From positions 694,571-758,570 of the forward strand of contig PTEX01000138.1 of NCBI GenBank assembly GCA_003342815.1: 64,000 bases of DNA, written 5' to 3'. The position numbers were made by a program, and so were the translations under genes. A model generated the notes under the pieces. That model saw only the letters and a list, made by a program, of their open reading frames with translations. It had not been told where the DNA came from and did not search any database. Below are positions 25,201 to 38,430 of the stretch, piece after piece. Every line of letters starts with the position of its first letter. Position 1 is the first letter of the stretch. This DNA is from Eudromia elegans (lineage: Eukaryota; Chordata; Aves; Tinamiformes; Tinamidae).

Positions 25201-26559
25201 GCATCCCGAGACTGTCAGGACCCCAGCAACACTGCTTGGAGGTTAAGGAGGTTCGCAAATAGCCACATACCAACGTTAGCCAGGTTCTAGTGCCACGCTC
25301 AAAGGCATTTGGAAACAGCATGTAATAATAACTATAATAAATACTAAAAGTAGTTGCAGACTCTTCTTGCACTGTAACTATTTACTAACTATTTTCTAAT
25401 AAAAATATTTTTTTTCCTTACACTTCAACAGCCAGAAAGTATTTATCAGTCTCCAGAAGTTTTTCCTAACTTCAGAATTAAAAATAAATAAAAGGAGGTA
25501 GTTTAATACTGAATAATAGGACATGGAAAGGGTATATGTTTATCATCTTGCTACTAGCAATGAAATGAAAAACTTCACCAGCATCATCCTTTTGATCTCC
25601 GCTGGCCTTCAACATTCATTAAAAGCAGTGTGAGAGAACAAAAAAACTCCAATGAAACAGCAGAAGCATGTTTCTGCTTGCAGAAATAGAAGAGTTACCA
25701 CCAGTCACCCATCCACGGCTTGCAGAGAGACTTTTTTTTTCCATACAAGTGAAAACAGAGAACTTGAAAAACAGATTCCAATATTCTATTAAAAACACAT
25801 TACATAGCACTCTGAGTAAGCAAACACTAAGTGAAACAGAACTGTTGCGCTTCTCTCTGTCTTTGCCTCTTTATTTCTTAATAGTCACTTCCTATTAAGC
25901 ACGGCCACCTCCAAATAAGCTTCTAAATAAGCGCAGCCTTTGGCCACTCAGCTTTATGGCTTTTTAAAAGAGGTGACAAACCCTTTGCCCACAATCTGAA
26001 AAAAACAGTTTACAGCAGAAGTGCTTCGAAACAAACAAAAATCCCTGTAAGGAGGAAGTATTCCTTAATATGAGCAATATTTCATCAACAAAATGCTACT
26101 TCAGACTAGGACTCTACCTTCCATTTCAGATTTTGTCAAAATTCTGTGCTTTATAACTTAAAAGCTGTCCTTATAATTCCCAACTTTGATGGCAAATAGC
26201 CTTAGGTTCAAGACTGTCTGGTAACACACACAGAGCCAAAATAAACTGCGTGGAGCAGCCCCTACTATTAACGTTTGCTAATAGCATGTTAACATTTGTT
26301 TTAAAATGCCAACCCGGACTATTGTTCTGGAAATACAATGGTCCATTGTTCAAAGCAGCCAAAGAAAAATGAGAACAAGTCCATGTGAACTGACAGAGTC
26401 AAAATTCTCAAAATAAGTCCCAACTTGAGATGCATTTATTGGCTCACAGAAAGCAAGCGGCGCAGCACAGCTCTCCAACGAGCACCGCAACGTGCTAAAG
26501 GTCCCTTTCTTCCCAATCAAACACTTACCCTTCGCCACTGGTCAAAGGCAACAAGATCT

Positions 26560-26810
26560 CTTTACAACGTCTCGTCTTTTTCAATAAATTTTGCATGAAA
26601 ACGTGTTACCCCAGCACAAAGTTGCCTGCTGTCACATTGGAAGTATGATAAATGTTTAATGAAAACAACACCACACAGCTTGGTGTCAGACAACAGCTAT
26701 CACAGAGCGCGCCTTTGATCCGAGCAGACACTTTAAAGGGGTTCTGAGCACGCTCTGCGTCGCACAACTCCATAACCTGTATGCAAATAGCAGAAAATTA
26801 GCATGAGGGA
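26560..26810. promoter_or_regulatory. Possible regulatory block with an octamer site
   Basis: Contains an exact ATGCAAAT octamer (POU-factor word) at 26781-26788, followed by AAAATTAGCATG, with GTTTAATG upstream. It ends where a CpG-rich stretch begins. Small and uncertain. Confidence 0.22.
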
Positions 26811-27119
26811 ACGTGCCCAGGGGAAGGGGGCACGGGGCGCTCCAGGGGCGCCCGGCTGCTGGTGAGCCCCAGAGAGCCCAATATTCCCTGCTCACCTCAT
26901 GGCCTTAGCGGGCATTCAGCACCCGTGGATGGCGGTGGGCACCGCTGGAGCCTGGCCAGGCCTGGGCATGGGGAGGTTCTGGGCGAGAGCACAGCCAAGT
27001 GCTGCCACAAAAGGGGTCCCTACGCGGCAGGAGCTCGGGAAATTTAAAGAATTGAAATACAGGGTTTAAAGGAAAGAAAGGGAAAAAAAATATCTTTTAA
27101 GACAGGCTTTTCAGCTCTA

Positions 27120-27570
27120 CAATCCCCACCAAAGCGTTTCGGAAGGCGCAGACTTGCTCCCGTGAGGAGCGCGGCCAGCCTTGCCAAGGCACTGGGAACG
27201 ACCACAGCCACCGGCTCCGAGGCCGGCTCTGCACCTCCCTGCTCTTCATTTACCCCACTGAAACCCATCGACAACACTTCAGGAGCAATCCACGGTTCTG
27301 CTCCTGTGGAAGCTGGGTAGAAACCAAAACCAGAATGGGCGATTAGAACCAGAAAGGGTCGCTCTTCTGTCCCCATTCAACACCGAACCACCACCCTCAG
27401 CAAAATCCCATCCCACCCAATTCACCCGCTCCCAGCAGGCCGGGACTGTTCAGGAGCAGGTCCGCAGGGGGGATGCAGCACTTACACAAGCTGCCTCGAA
27501 ACACACGAGTAGAGGAGCACCGCGAGCAGAGCAGCGCGGCGGCGGGATAAGCGGCTGCTGAACAAGAGCC
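27120..27570. other. Moderately CpG-rich stretch
   Basis: About 450 bp of raised GC and scattered CpG, less dense than the 14.5 and 29.2 kb patches. No gene recognised. The GC-rich stretch begins at about 26.82 kb. Confidence 0.3.
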
Positions 27571-29139
27571 CTGCAGCTGTTCCACGCTCCGTTTAAGGAC
27601 ATCACTACCAGAAAAGACTTAATTTTTGAGCACATCCACACCTGAAGATTAGCAGCACACAGCTTGTCTTCTGTTCACGCTAATCTTTAAGAGCTGAGAT
27701 TAAAAAATACATTAAAAACACACTTTGAAAGCTCACGAGCAGGAAGAAACCTGTTTTCAGAGCTTTCCACAACTAGTCAAGTGCTGATACTGCAATCGAA
27801 CCACTGCTGGAAACAGCCTAGTCTACAAACACCTGGTACTTTTAGAAATATTAGAAAAAAAAGGTTTCACACTACCACAGCAAGCACACACATTAGGAAC
27901 AGGACCTTAAAGCTACACAATTAAAATACAATTCAATATAATTAAACCTGCCCAAAACACACTGTGGATACAAGACTAAGCTGGACTCCAAATAACGCTT
28001 GTCAACTCAGCAGCCTCAGTAACGTTTTCAAGCCATCTAGCCGCCCCCAGCGCATTTCTAAGAGGTCCTTGGTGCCCAGGCTTGGGCGCCTCGTAGCTGG
28101 TTCTGTTTCAGTAATTCGGACCCCACACAACAAAGAAGGGAGCTTCCAAATGGGAAAGGTCCAAAAGCAACAGGAACCTGGAGGGAAGGTCCAGAGACCG
28201 AGCCCATGGAAACCACGTGGAAACACCATCGAGGAAGGGGCTCTGGTTCTTTTTGAGGAAAACACTTGCTGTTGCTCCAGTGAACTTTTCTTAAAGCAAG
28301 TCACAAGGAGAGGAATAAAGGAGGAAAGAAGTGCATGTGGCAGGTACCAGGAGGCTCCAATAGAGCAATAAGAAGCTATCCAGAAGTGCACAGAACCAAA
28401 GTTACGTTCCAGGATTAGCTGGAACGTGGCCTTGGTCTGATCCGAGAGAAGCGCAGACAAAACGACGCACGTATCTGTAAGTCAAGTCAGAGAACATATG
28501 CTAAGATTGCTTCATTTCGAGAGGGAAATGGTACACGGGCCAAAATCTACTTGGAGCTGCCACCAAAAAGCACTGGAAAGAACTGAAGCTTGAACCTCTA
28601 ACAACAGGAACCTTCCTGCAGAGCTCAGGTGCTACTTCTTGATGTTACAGGATTCAGCTATTCTCCTTATCTATAATTTACCTTCTCTAAATATTGCACT
28701 TGCAGTGAATGGGAGCTTGAATGATAATCAGCTATCGCTGTCTTAACCTCTGTCCCAGAAAAGTAGGGTATTGCAACAAGAGAGGCTTCTATAATAAAAA
28801 ACAGTTTCCCGGGATTACTTTTAAGCAAGGTTCATCTCTGGAACCTCACGCAGCTCAGTTTTACCAAACAGCCAACAAGATGTTACAAGATGTTTATTTT
28901 TTTTTGCCTGGAGGGTACACTGTCACATAAGATTTGCTTTTCCAGGAGGAAAAATCATGCAACTGCCAGAAGAAAAATAGGAAATTGGGCAGCAAAATAT
29001 AGGAGCTGATAAACCACTGGGCGGGGAGAATCTAAAGTTCTCCTTTTTTTCAGAACCCAAAAATTTAATAAAAGAAAGTCACTAGACTAGAACTTATTGG
29101 TAAGAACGAGACACCAGATGTCTGCTGCACATTCCGAAG

Positions 29140-29345
29140 TTTTGCGGAGGCGACAGAGAGGGAGAGCGCATCGCCACCGCAGCCCGGGCCTCGCTCCGTC
29201 CGCTGCAGGGCGCGTTCCCGGCAAGCCCGGGGCGCATCGCGCGCGGAGGACGCGCCGAGGGCTGGGGTGCCGCAGCGCATCCCGGCGCCAGCGTCCGCCA
29301 CGGCGCTCCTGGGCCGGGGCTCACACCCAGACGCCGGTGCTGCTC
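29140..29345. other. CpG-rich intronic patch
   Basis: About 200 bp of dense CpG (GCGCATCGC, GCGCGCGGAGGACGCGCCG words) inside otherwise AT-rich intron, with sharp edges. Overlapping open frames on both strands come from composition. Candidate orphan CpG island. Confidence 0.45.
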
Positions 29346-31599
29346 TTCATAACAGGCAGGTTTGATCTGAAATGAGGTGTCCAAGACGAGGTGGAGAGCA
29401 CAGGCTGCCAGGCCAAACGAGCACTTTTTCCTTTGCGAACACTGGCAAGCGCTAGGCAGAGAATGCCATGCCATTTATTGACTTTGATTTCTTTACATCC
29501 TTCCAGGCAGCAAAGCTCCTTCTCTCATGCTTTGCCACAGAGACAGAAAATAAAAGAACAAACGAACAGCATTCAAACAGCCTCTGTGAGCAGCTACGAG
29601 ATCAGGAGACAAAAGTGAGAGAAGTAGCAAAGGCAACAGGTTAGTTCAGCCCCCTTTAACGCGAGGAAAGCAAGCAGTGCGACAGTGCTTGGAGAAAGAG
29701 CAAAGCCCATTTCTCACTACCTGCTTGTCATCAGCTTTGCCACACAAAGATTTTTCACTGAAAATTAAATAAAGCGATAATCTGAAAGATGGTCAGCTTT
29801 TTGCTTATGAATATTTATGGCATGCTGCTGGAATGCTGGTTGGATGTGCACTGCCTTACCTTTAAGGCGAGTACCAAACTCTTCCAAAGCTCGATAGACC
29901 ATTCCTAACATTCAGACTTTTTTTCCTCCCACCAAGTACTGTCAGATGCTGCAAATGAGCTTCCCAAGCTAAATTCAAAGCAGCTGTTACCACAATCTCT
30001 CTCTATAATGGCCAAACAAATAGGATATCCCTTAAAACATTTCAGATTGCAAGAACAAAAGAGCTCGGCTGTTTTGCTACGCCTGTAGCGCAGCCTGTCT
30101 CCATGAACGAGCTGATGCTCGTCCAACCTCCGAGAAGTTCGGTGCTCGGCCCCAAGGAATCTTCCTCAAAATGAAGGATACCAAGGAGGCCCAGCCAGCA
30201 TGATCAGGGCAGGAGGGTTTTCCCTTGAGAACTCTTCCAAGATTTTTACGGCGAAGAAAGTATCTGTTTTTAAAATAACTTTACATTGCTCTGATCTGAA
30301 AGCAGCAGAAGCTATTCCCTTCACATCTAGAAGCATTCCCAGGCAAAGCACAGGGAAGCGAGGTAACGCGGCAGTTAGCATGAGCCATAGCAAACAGAAA
30401 GCATTTATTCTTTGTGAGGGGGAAAACTACATTGGGACCCTCCGCTTCAGCTAAGCCCCAAATATATAACTACTTACAGCGGCAACACAAAAACCCATTC
30501 TGAGATTTCACTGCATAGGACAGGTAAGAAAACACCCAGCAACTGCAACAAGAACCACACCAAAGGCCGAGGTTAAACTGGATCTTTCCTGCTCTCCCCA
30601 AGGTCTCCAACAGCTTCAACAGTTTGACCAAGTACTGCTGCAATCTTGGAGAAGGGCGAGTTGCAGTTTCCTTCCCATATGAGAAAGCATAAACAAGGAA
30701 AATACCTAAACCAGAAAGATAAAAACATATTTGGTTTAACTGATTTAGTAACTGGCTAAATTAATTTCTGGGCTAATCCATGTTGGATTGGACTGAATAA
30801 TTGGACTTTAATACATATGCTAGAAGTAGAGACTCAAAAAGTGAAGGCTAACTGAAGCTTAGGGGCCTTATTATTTCACTTTGATTTCTTTGGTCTCTTT
30901 TTAAAAAACAGAATGAACGAGAAGATTTGGGAGAGCGGCATACACATGCCAAATGTATATGAATGTATATATTCCAGGAGGTTTATTTCTCCCCTACGCT
31001 CCCCTATAGATGGCCAAGGCCACAAAGAAACATCTCAGACTTGGGGCAGCCGGTGTGGCTCAGCCCAGCCCCAACTCAGGCCCTATAAAGGAAGCTGGGA
31101 ACGCAGCAGGTTTGGGGAACCCTATTAAAAACACACAGCTATAAAACATCTGACTTAACCCCTTCTTCCTAGTGCCTGCATCAGGCAAAGAGGACACTAA
31201 TTCTCCTTGTTCCTACACACAGACACGCAGCAAGGAAAGCAGGGAGTTACTACTTCCCCCTTCCCTGAGCCCAGAGCACAACACGCAGCAGCCCTTTAAT
31301 TGTGTAGTTAATATTGCATTAATATTGAACTACCGAGGAGCTCAGAATCAAACAGCAAGTGCAGCAAAGAGCCCTGTCCTCTCTGGGCACTGAGACCCAG
31401 CACTTCCCAAAGCCTTTAGCAAACGGCACCGCGGTGCTGATACAGTCTAAATCCGGAATGACAAATCACTGCAAAAGGAAAGAGCTTCTCGGATCCATAT
31501 TCTCTGCACAGATAGATATACTTTGACCAGTCTTTGATTAAACTGGGAAACACGGCCCCCTCAAAAAACTTTATGAAGCGCAGATTATATCAACATCAT

Positions 31600-31900
31600 T
31601 CTGGGCATATTTCATTTTGCAGACTAATAATGCTCCAAGGAGGATCCCCGGTGGCAAAGCCTGCCCGGCAGGACCTGGCTCCAGGGAAAAGGGACTGAGC
31701 TCATCAAATACGGCTATTATCACTCGTACTCTTTGTCCTAATTACCTTGGAAGGGACCCAAACGGGGCATTTTGTTTGCAGATTTAGAATAAGCAATTCT
31801 GTAACTTCAAAATAAAGGTAAATAAATTGCTTGCTTCCAAAAAACTCTGCGCTTCCAAGTTGCCCTATAGCAATCTAATATTGATCTTTATTATAAAAGG
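31600..31900. promoter_or_regulatory. Possible conserved non-coding block
   Basis: Unique sequence with GACTAATAATGC, GGCTATTATCAC, TGTCCTAATTACC and CAATCTAATATTGATC words, interrupted by a short GC-rich piece at about 31640-31690. No coding frame or repeat. Weak texture-based call. Confidence 0.2.
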
Positions 31901-33238
31901 ACATAAAGGCAGGCAGTATGCTAATAAAACACTGCAATATATCCCAGCATGATTTAAGATGTGCTTCTACACAAAGTCCAGAAAAGCTCACCCGCCCCAA
32001 GCACTATGTGCTTGGATTCCTTCCCTCTCCAGAGGTCTAAAATCTACTTCAATTAAAGTGATAATAATAATTTTGGCTGCCTGTTCACACTTCTCCTCAA
32101 GTCTTCCACAAATACCAGTATATAGCCAAGCACCAGCTAAAGAGGAAGCAGGCATCTCGTTCATGACTCTCCAGACCCACTGCAAACATCTTGGAGGCTC
32201 CATTTTCACCACGCTCTCAGGAGCATCCAGAGTAAGCATCAGCAACAAGAACAGACAAATAACTGCACGGGCTTTAGCAGATAGGGGAGTCTCTTGAGTG
32301 GGAGACACCACCCGAGGAGCTCCCCACAGTTTGAGTAATGTGCTGCAAATGGGAAATACGTTTAAACCACTAACCTTGCAGATCTACACAATCAGGACTA
32401 GAACCACAGACAGTGGGGAACACCATCGCAGGAACTGAGCAATGAATATAGCATGTAACCAAGAAAGGAATTGTGAGAAATCTCCATGAAACGTGCCTGA
32501 AGGATGCTACTCCGTGTAGTCCCATTAGATATTTCAGAACCACTGTGCAATTTGTGAAGACTATTCAATACGTCGGTGTCTTTTCCCTTTGGAATCCATC
32601 CATATAAATGCAGGAAGGCTGAATAACACAGTAAAGGCTGCAGGAGCTCAAGATGTATAAAAACCAGAGGTAATTACATAAACTGTCTTATCTGAAATCT
32701 GCAGAACAAAAGCAGTCCAAGGAATCTGAAGGAAAAGTTAGGCTGACTGTGCTGGGAAAGGCAGCCCATCAATCATTCACAACCAGTACCTCTAATATAA
32801 CTACGTACAAATGAAGCCCAACAGAAGCTTCTGTCAACTTACAAATTGGAAGAAAAAAATGAACAAACCAAAACAGTGAAAAACAATCCCTTCACAAGAA
32901 ATTGTCTTCTTACCTCCCAGTAGGCCTCACATTTTCCTTAAAGGGTAGTTTTTATGCATTAGAAAATATTTTGTATTAATCAACTGAAGAAAAGCCATTT
33001 AGATTATTTGCAAAGCAAGGGAAAGAGATGCGTGGTAAATTACACCATCATTTACTTAATTATAATGACAGATTTCAGGGTTTTAAGATACAAAGAACTA
33101 TATCATTCAAAAATTTGAAACAATTCCATTAAATTTATACAAAGTATCAGGTACTATAAAACCATTAATTACCAAAAAAAGTTGAAGAATACCAAATTAT
33201 TCCCTGACGGTATTATAGTTATTTGTCGTCTCACTTAC

Positions 33239-33391
33239 CCAAGCTTTGCACCACATATCTCCTTCTCTTTGCCTTTCTCTTTCTCTCTGCCTTTACGCCG
33301 TTCTCTTTCACGAGACCCGCTATGAGTTCTCCTATGCCCGGATCTTTCACTACTTCGACTACAAGATCGTTGACGAGGTCTTGATCGTGAT
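33239..33391 (-). CDS. RSRC1: RSRC1 coding exon 3 (codon 105 to 2 nt of codon 156)
   Basis: This 153 bp exon lies between an acceptor ending TTTGTGTAG (33392) and a strong donor GTAAGTGA (33238). It enters with 1 base and leaves with 2 (GG), consistent with both neighbours. The protein reads [27 protein letters not shown], then a charged [18 protein letters not shown] segment, closing EICGAKLG. The first part continues the RS domain. The alternating K/E and R/E segment marks the change to the helical, highly charged middle of RSRC1. Against the human protein as I remember it, the charged segment seems about seven residues shorter, and the last residues before the junction differ (CGAKLG versus HNIKRG). 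The purine-rich sense strand resembles an exon rich in splicing enhancers. Confidence 0.94.
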
Positions 33392-35552
33392 CTACACAAA
33401 ATCCATAGTATCAAAATTTAGCAATTATACATTTTTCCACTGTCACTGTATTTAGATTTTTCATATAGTCCAACTATTTAGAAAACAGATTTTCAAATTA
33501 TTAATTTGATGCTTTTAAACAAAAAACTACTCCTTCATAGAATCATAGGATGCTTTAGCAGAGAGCAGTGTTTGGAAGCACTGCTGAATTCAGAGTGCGC
33601 TGCCTCGGAAGGAAGGCTACAAAACGAACTACCCCACCCGACACAGTACTCATACAATAGGTATGAAGACAGCAATCATGAGAGCTGCTAGAGGAGAGGA
33701 ATTCTTTCCTGAACGTTAGTTCTTTAAATTAAGTCCATTTAACCTGTCACGTAATTAATGAGTTACTCATAAAAGAGATTGCGTGCCAGCAAAACCGCGA
33801 CACTAAGAGTCACACGGCCAAATCCGCAGCTTGGGCTGGCAGCACTGGCGGCTGCACCAGGCTCCCACAAGGAATTGGGCTGGAAACAGAGCGTGGAGAA
33901 GTCCCGCGAGCGTGGCCTCCGAGCACACAGAACCAGCCGCAGGCTCTGCACGGCCAAAGGACCTGCTGTTCTCAATCACGTTATCCACTCCTCTGCCATA
34001 AACGGGTGCTGTTACTCGTACACTTGAGTGCAAAAAGATCAACTAATATTACAATATGACTGTTCACATTCATAGCCAAACACACCTTTCACGAGCCCCA
34101 TAATTCTTTTAGATTTTTTTAAAATTTAATATCGTGTACCATCATTAAAGATTAGCTACAGACATTTAAAAAGTAGCTATAGACAACACATTTATGAAAA
34201 CAGCAATCCAGGCTTCCATTTGCTCCTATTCCATTGAACATCTTCATAAAAGTCCTGCAGCCACCTCAGCAAAGTTTCATTAAGCACTGAGAGCATTTCA
34301 GAGTGTGCATTTTTTTTTTTAAGTAATATAAAAAAAACTATTTAGGATCTCTTGGACTGCTTGGAAAGCAAGCTCACAGAGGCAAGGTAAAGGCAACAAC
34401 TGTTTAATCAAGCCCAGCAACAGAATAAGCAGCAGAGAATAGCACACCCAGATGAAGCTATAAATTCACTTTGGGAAGAATGTTGCTATTGAATCTGGAG
34501 TTCGTCCAGCGCTCCGGCTCCGGGGTTAACCTCCCTGCTCCCTCCAGCGTGGTCGGGGGTCACAACCCCTGTCTTACGTTTCCTTCAGCAGATGGCATCT
34601 CCTGCAACCCAATATCTCCCACTCTCGGGCACGGATCACATTACCACTTAGGCGTGTGGTATACGAGGAAGCACGGAACATTTTCTGTCTCCAAATGGAT
34701 TTTATTGCGTCACCACAACCCAAAGGAGCCGCTCTGCTCCACGGCCACGGGTTGCTGGGCCCAGGCGCAGCGGGCAGGGACACACGGTGCCCTCCGCTCC
34801 TGCGTCCAAATTCCTGCTTTCTGAGCTACAGTTTGCAGTTGCACAGAACCACCAGTTCCATTTACACCAGGTGGATGCCCTAGTGCTAGATTCTTATTTG
34901 TTCACATCTAGCTAAAATAAACTGTGAGTATAATTTAAGCACAGAAGGACATTTAAAGACACAAAATTAATGTGCTCTCAGATTAGCAACTGCGTATTTC
35001 TAAGAAGAAACAAACTGATAAACATTTCCCTTACAGAAGTTGTCACTGTTCTCACGTTTGCTCTTTTGCACTCTATAAAACTCATTAACATAGAGCAATT
35101 AATAAGCATTGCTCACTCTCGGAGGTTCATAAATAAAACGGTGTTTTAGTTATTCATTTGCACTGATCACAAAGCGCATCTATACTGCACGTATAAAAGT
35201 GCCACCAGGCTGGCAACCCAGAGTGATGTACTAACCTCAGCCTTGGAATTAGGGAGGGAGGGACAGCAGCCAAGTGAATGAGGAACATGGGGGAAACAAG
35301 AAGGGAATGACATCCAGGCGTCCAGGGCACAGGCAAAACTTGCATCCTGCAGCTAACTCCTGTACCTGGGACAAATCCCTGTGCTCCAGTGCCCCACAGC
35401 CAGGATTATTTTGGAAAATGTTTACCTTGCATTAACATTTCCCCTTTGCGAGCCAGTCACCTAACAGAAGAAAAGCCAAGCCAACCTGGGCAAGTACAAA
35501 ACACAATTTTATCAATGACTTTAAGCTGAATCCCAAACAGAAAACCAAAGAC

Positions 35553-35598
35553 TAGAATTAAGACTGCAGCAGCAGTAGAATTAAGACTATGCAGGAGC
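35553..35598. repeat. About 23 bp imperfect tandem duplication
   Basis: TAGAATTAAGACTGCAGCAG is followed 23 bases on by TAGAATTAAGACTATGCAGG. An imperfect local duplication. Confidence 0.65.
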
Positions 35599-36021
35599 TG
35601 GGGCAGCAAGAGCCCAATCCCCTTGCTGATGGTTACAGCTGCTCTGGAGGGAGCTCCTGCTCTCCGGGAAATGCCACAGGAATCAACAATTAGCAACGAG
35701 CAACTCAAAAGCCACAATTACCCTGAAATTAAGAGTGACACCTGCATCACTTCTTGCATGGGTGCCTGATCTGCCTCTTCAGATCACGAACACATGACAA
35801 GTCTTGAAAAACAGGCAGACTTTGTAGAGCAAGTCTCAAAGGGGCAAGTGGGAACCATAAAACACTTAGGAAAACAAAAGGACAATGATTTTTGCCAACA
35901 AACTGGTTTTCCCTGCATTCATCTGAAAACAAATATAGGAATTAAGGTTTGTTTTCCCCAGTTTTAAAAGCTTGAGGAGAGCCTGACCAATGAATGAATG
36001 AAAAGACTCAATTTGTCATTC

Positions 36022-36036
36022 AAAAAAAAAAAAAAA
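36022..36036. repeat. A15 tract
   Basis: Fifteen consecutive A followed by GAAGACGG. Simple repeat. Confidence 0.85.
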
Positions 36037-37454
36037 GAAGACGGAGTAAGATATAATCTCTAAAGTTAAAACCAGAAAGTCAAACACATTAAATAGAAAA
36101 AAAGGAAGCGTACAAGTTTATCCATTCATCAGAACTCAGAAATCATTACATAAGTGAAGCTGAAGAGATTAGAGCCTTAGCAACAAGAGAAAGGTACCCA
36201 GGGCCTTACACTGACAGGCCACAAGGAGGTATTGGGAAGGCAAAGGGAGAGACCACAACCACGTCAACCACCACCAGGGAGGAAGCGCCCGGGTGCCGCC
36301 CCGCACGCGGTTCAGAGCAAAGGGCTCCCTCCTCGGGCAGGGCAGGTCATGCCTTCATACACGCTGGCTGCACTGCACGCTCCCACACCACATTCACACA
36401 CGAGGCGCACACCGTGCGTGCAGGCAAGAGTTCATGCTCGCCTGGGGTTTTTATTTCACTGGAAGCACTCCCGACACAAACTACCACATAAATTCCCCTT
36501 CACTTCCACTTGCTCCAAGACCCCTGGTATCCAAAACCCACTTGATTTTCCTCCCTTGTTGAGGGAGGCTCCAAGCTCCCTTATATCACAGGCTAATTAA
36601 AACTGCCTGTTAATATAATTCAAGCATAATTCTGCAACACCACATGCAAGGGTCAGCCAGGTGACAGAAGGAGCAGAGGGAGGAAGCCACAACTCCCTGC
36701 TAACCCAGACGGCCTGAAACCACTGGGAACACTAAATGACAACATCAACACCCATCACCCTGGAGACACCAAGGCCAAAACCAAGTTTTAATATTTAAAA
36801 GTAATTCTGGAATGTCTTTGACTCTGTAATGTATGTGACCACCTACCTCATTTTTATGCCCTTTCGTCTGCCTCTCTCCCTTTTCAGGAAAAACGTAACG
36901 TTCATTTCCCACTTTTTTGCATCAGCTGCAGAATTTGAATGATGAAACCTCAGCATTTAGCTCACGTCTGACAAGCACTGCTGCGAGGCCACCGACCTTT
37001 CACCAGCACACGATGACCATGGATAATTAAAAAATTAAGATAGAGACCAGCAAGAAAAATGAGGAATTGCATTGCCTTAAATGTACTGCAACCTGAGTCT
37101 GGGAGTCGAGAGTTGGAAATAAAAGTTCCTACTATGAAAATCACAGTGGCAAATTTAAGGCACTTTGTGTATTACAAGTTGTGTGATGTTTCCACGGGTA
37201 GTAGAATGAAATTCTCCTACCCATTCTCTCCAGAATGAATAGTGAGGCACTATTAATGTACTTAAGTGTGGAGCAGTAAATAAAGATATAACTTTATGGA
37301 GTTACAAATCATCTGAGCCGAGAAGCCTTCAGAAAAACAAGTACAAAAGCCCAAAGATCCAGTAGGGAATAAAGGTTTTCTATTTTAGTAATGAAGAAAA
37401 ATAGAAATAAAGCCAATTATTGCTAGTCAAACAAGTCCCAAAGCGTTCAAATTA

Positions 37455-37545
37455 TGGAAGCAGCGGAGGAGACGCCGGAGCGGAGCCGGAGCGCCCGGCC
37501 GCACGCGCACCCCTTCCCCCAGCACCCACCCACCCACCGTGCCAA
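37455..37545. other. CpG-rich intronic patch
   Basis: About 90 bp of CpG-rich sequence (GACGCCGGAGCGGAGCCGG, GGCCGCACGCGCACC words) directly beside the AT-rich block at 37.56-38.43 kb. Confidence 0.33.
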
Positions 37546-37559
37546 AGGTTAAGTCATTT

Positions 37560-38430
37560 AGTCAAGTTCAAAGCTCTTCAAAGAGCCCTTAGATCCAGAT
37601 AAGCCCATATGTTACCAAAATTCTGTGAAAAGCTATTACTTTCCAATCTGCTTTTCATGTCTCCGTTACAGAACACACAGATGCTTGGCATCACTCGGAT
37701 CCCTAAATTCTCACACCAGATAATCAAGGCTCGCCAATAACTTTCCTATCTAAAATCCTAAGAAATGTCTTTATTCCATCAACACTTAGTCCGCTTGTAA
37801 AAATTGAAAGTCTCCATAAAAGCCCATTCAGTTACTGCGCAATAAGTGTTAATTTGCTAATTTCTTCACAGGTAATCAATTAAAATGTAAAATATTGGAT
37901 AAAATTAGTTGCACTAAATTTAACAGCTGCTCCGTAAGCATAATTAGTTTCACAAGGGCCATATGTATTCTGAACAGAGACAGAGTTGAAACAAATAAGC
38001 AGATTTTAAAACAAGTTTGAGGAAATCTGCATTTAATTAGCAGGTGGGCACTACAACTGCATAATGTTTTTATACATTTATATTTATGAAGTGACAGAAG
38101 ATCTAAAGGCTTTTTAAAATGGCGTTTATTGTTTGAATGGGAACTGTTTTGCTGCATGCTAAAGTGATTTAAATCCTTATAGCTCCACTTTGAAAAAATC
38201 ATAAATGGTGAAAGAAAACATGTGGAAAACTGTAAAACTAGAAAGAATTTGCGACAAAAAGCAGATACACATACCATAACCAAAAGGAAACTACACTTAA
38301 TTAAATGTACACTACATCTGGAATATCAGCCTAATAAAACGTGAAACTATTAATTTTCATTGTTCTAAAGGAAATGAGGTCACTGTCGTTTAGTATTTCC
38401 CCAATTACACTGCACTAAAGCACTGAGCTC
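37560..38430. promoter_or_regulatory. Enhancer-like AT-rich non-coding block
   Basis: The block contains GTAATCAATTAAAATG near 37872, ATAATTAG near 37940, TTTAATTAGCAGGTG near 38032 (a homeodomain core beside an E-box) and a TTTATGAAGTG stretch. A 135-codon open frame on the minus strand covers 37876-38283, but its composition (rich in F, L, C, S) is what an AT-rich non-coding stretch gives. I see no splice or start context for it. A small CpG-rich patch adjoins it on the left (37.45-37.55 kb). Confidence 0.33.

Larger units (their letters stand above)
3620..33238 (-). other. RSRC1: RSRC1 intron between coding exons 3 and 4 (29.6 kb)
   Basis: This large intron has matching phase-2 ends (GG at the donor exon, G at the acceptor exon). 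Its donor is GTAAGTGA and its acceptor TTACAG. It carries most of the CpG-rich patches (near 4.0, 4.6, 10.2, 10.6, 13.5-13.9, 14.5-14.8, 21.1-21.3, 27.1-27.6 and 29.1-29.3 kb) and several enhancer-like blocks. The remaining stretches, for example 7.2-9.9, 11.8-12.7, 16-20.9, 21.5-26.5, 27.6-29.0 and 32-33.2 kb, show ordinary unique intronic sequence with no supportable gene. Open frames there lack recognisable products. Confidence 0.85.

Noticed and set aside
33537-33551. CATAGAATCATAGGA resembling the reversed CR1 tail
   Set aside because: The sequence to its right does not continue with the CR1 end (no GGTTTGGGTTGGAAGG-like part), so a chance match is more likely.
37876-38283. 135-codon minus-strand frame in the AT-rich block
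   Set aside because: F/L/C/S-rich translation typical of AT-rich non-coding DNA. Kept as a regulatory candidate, not as a gene.
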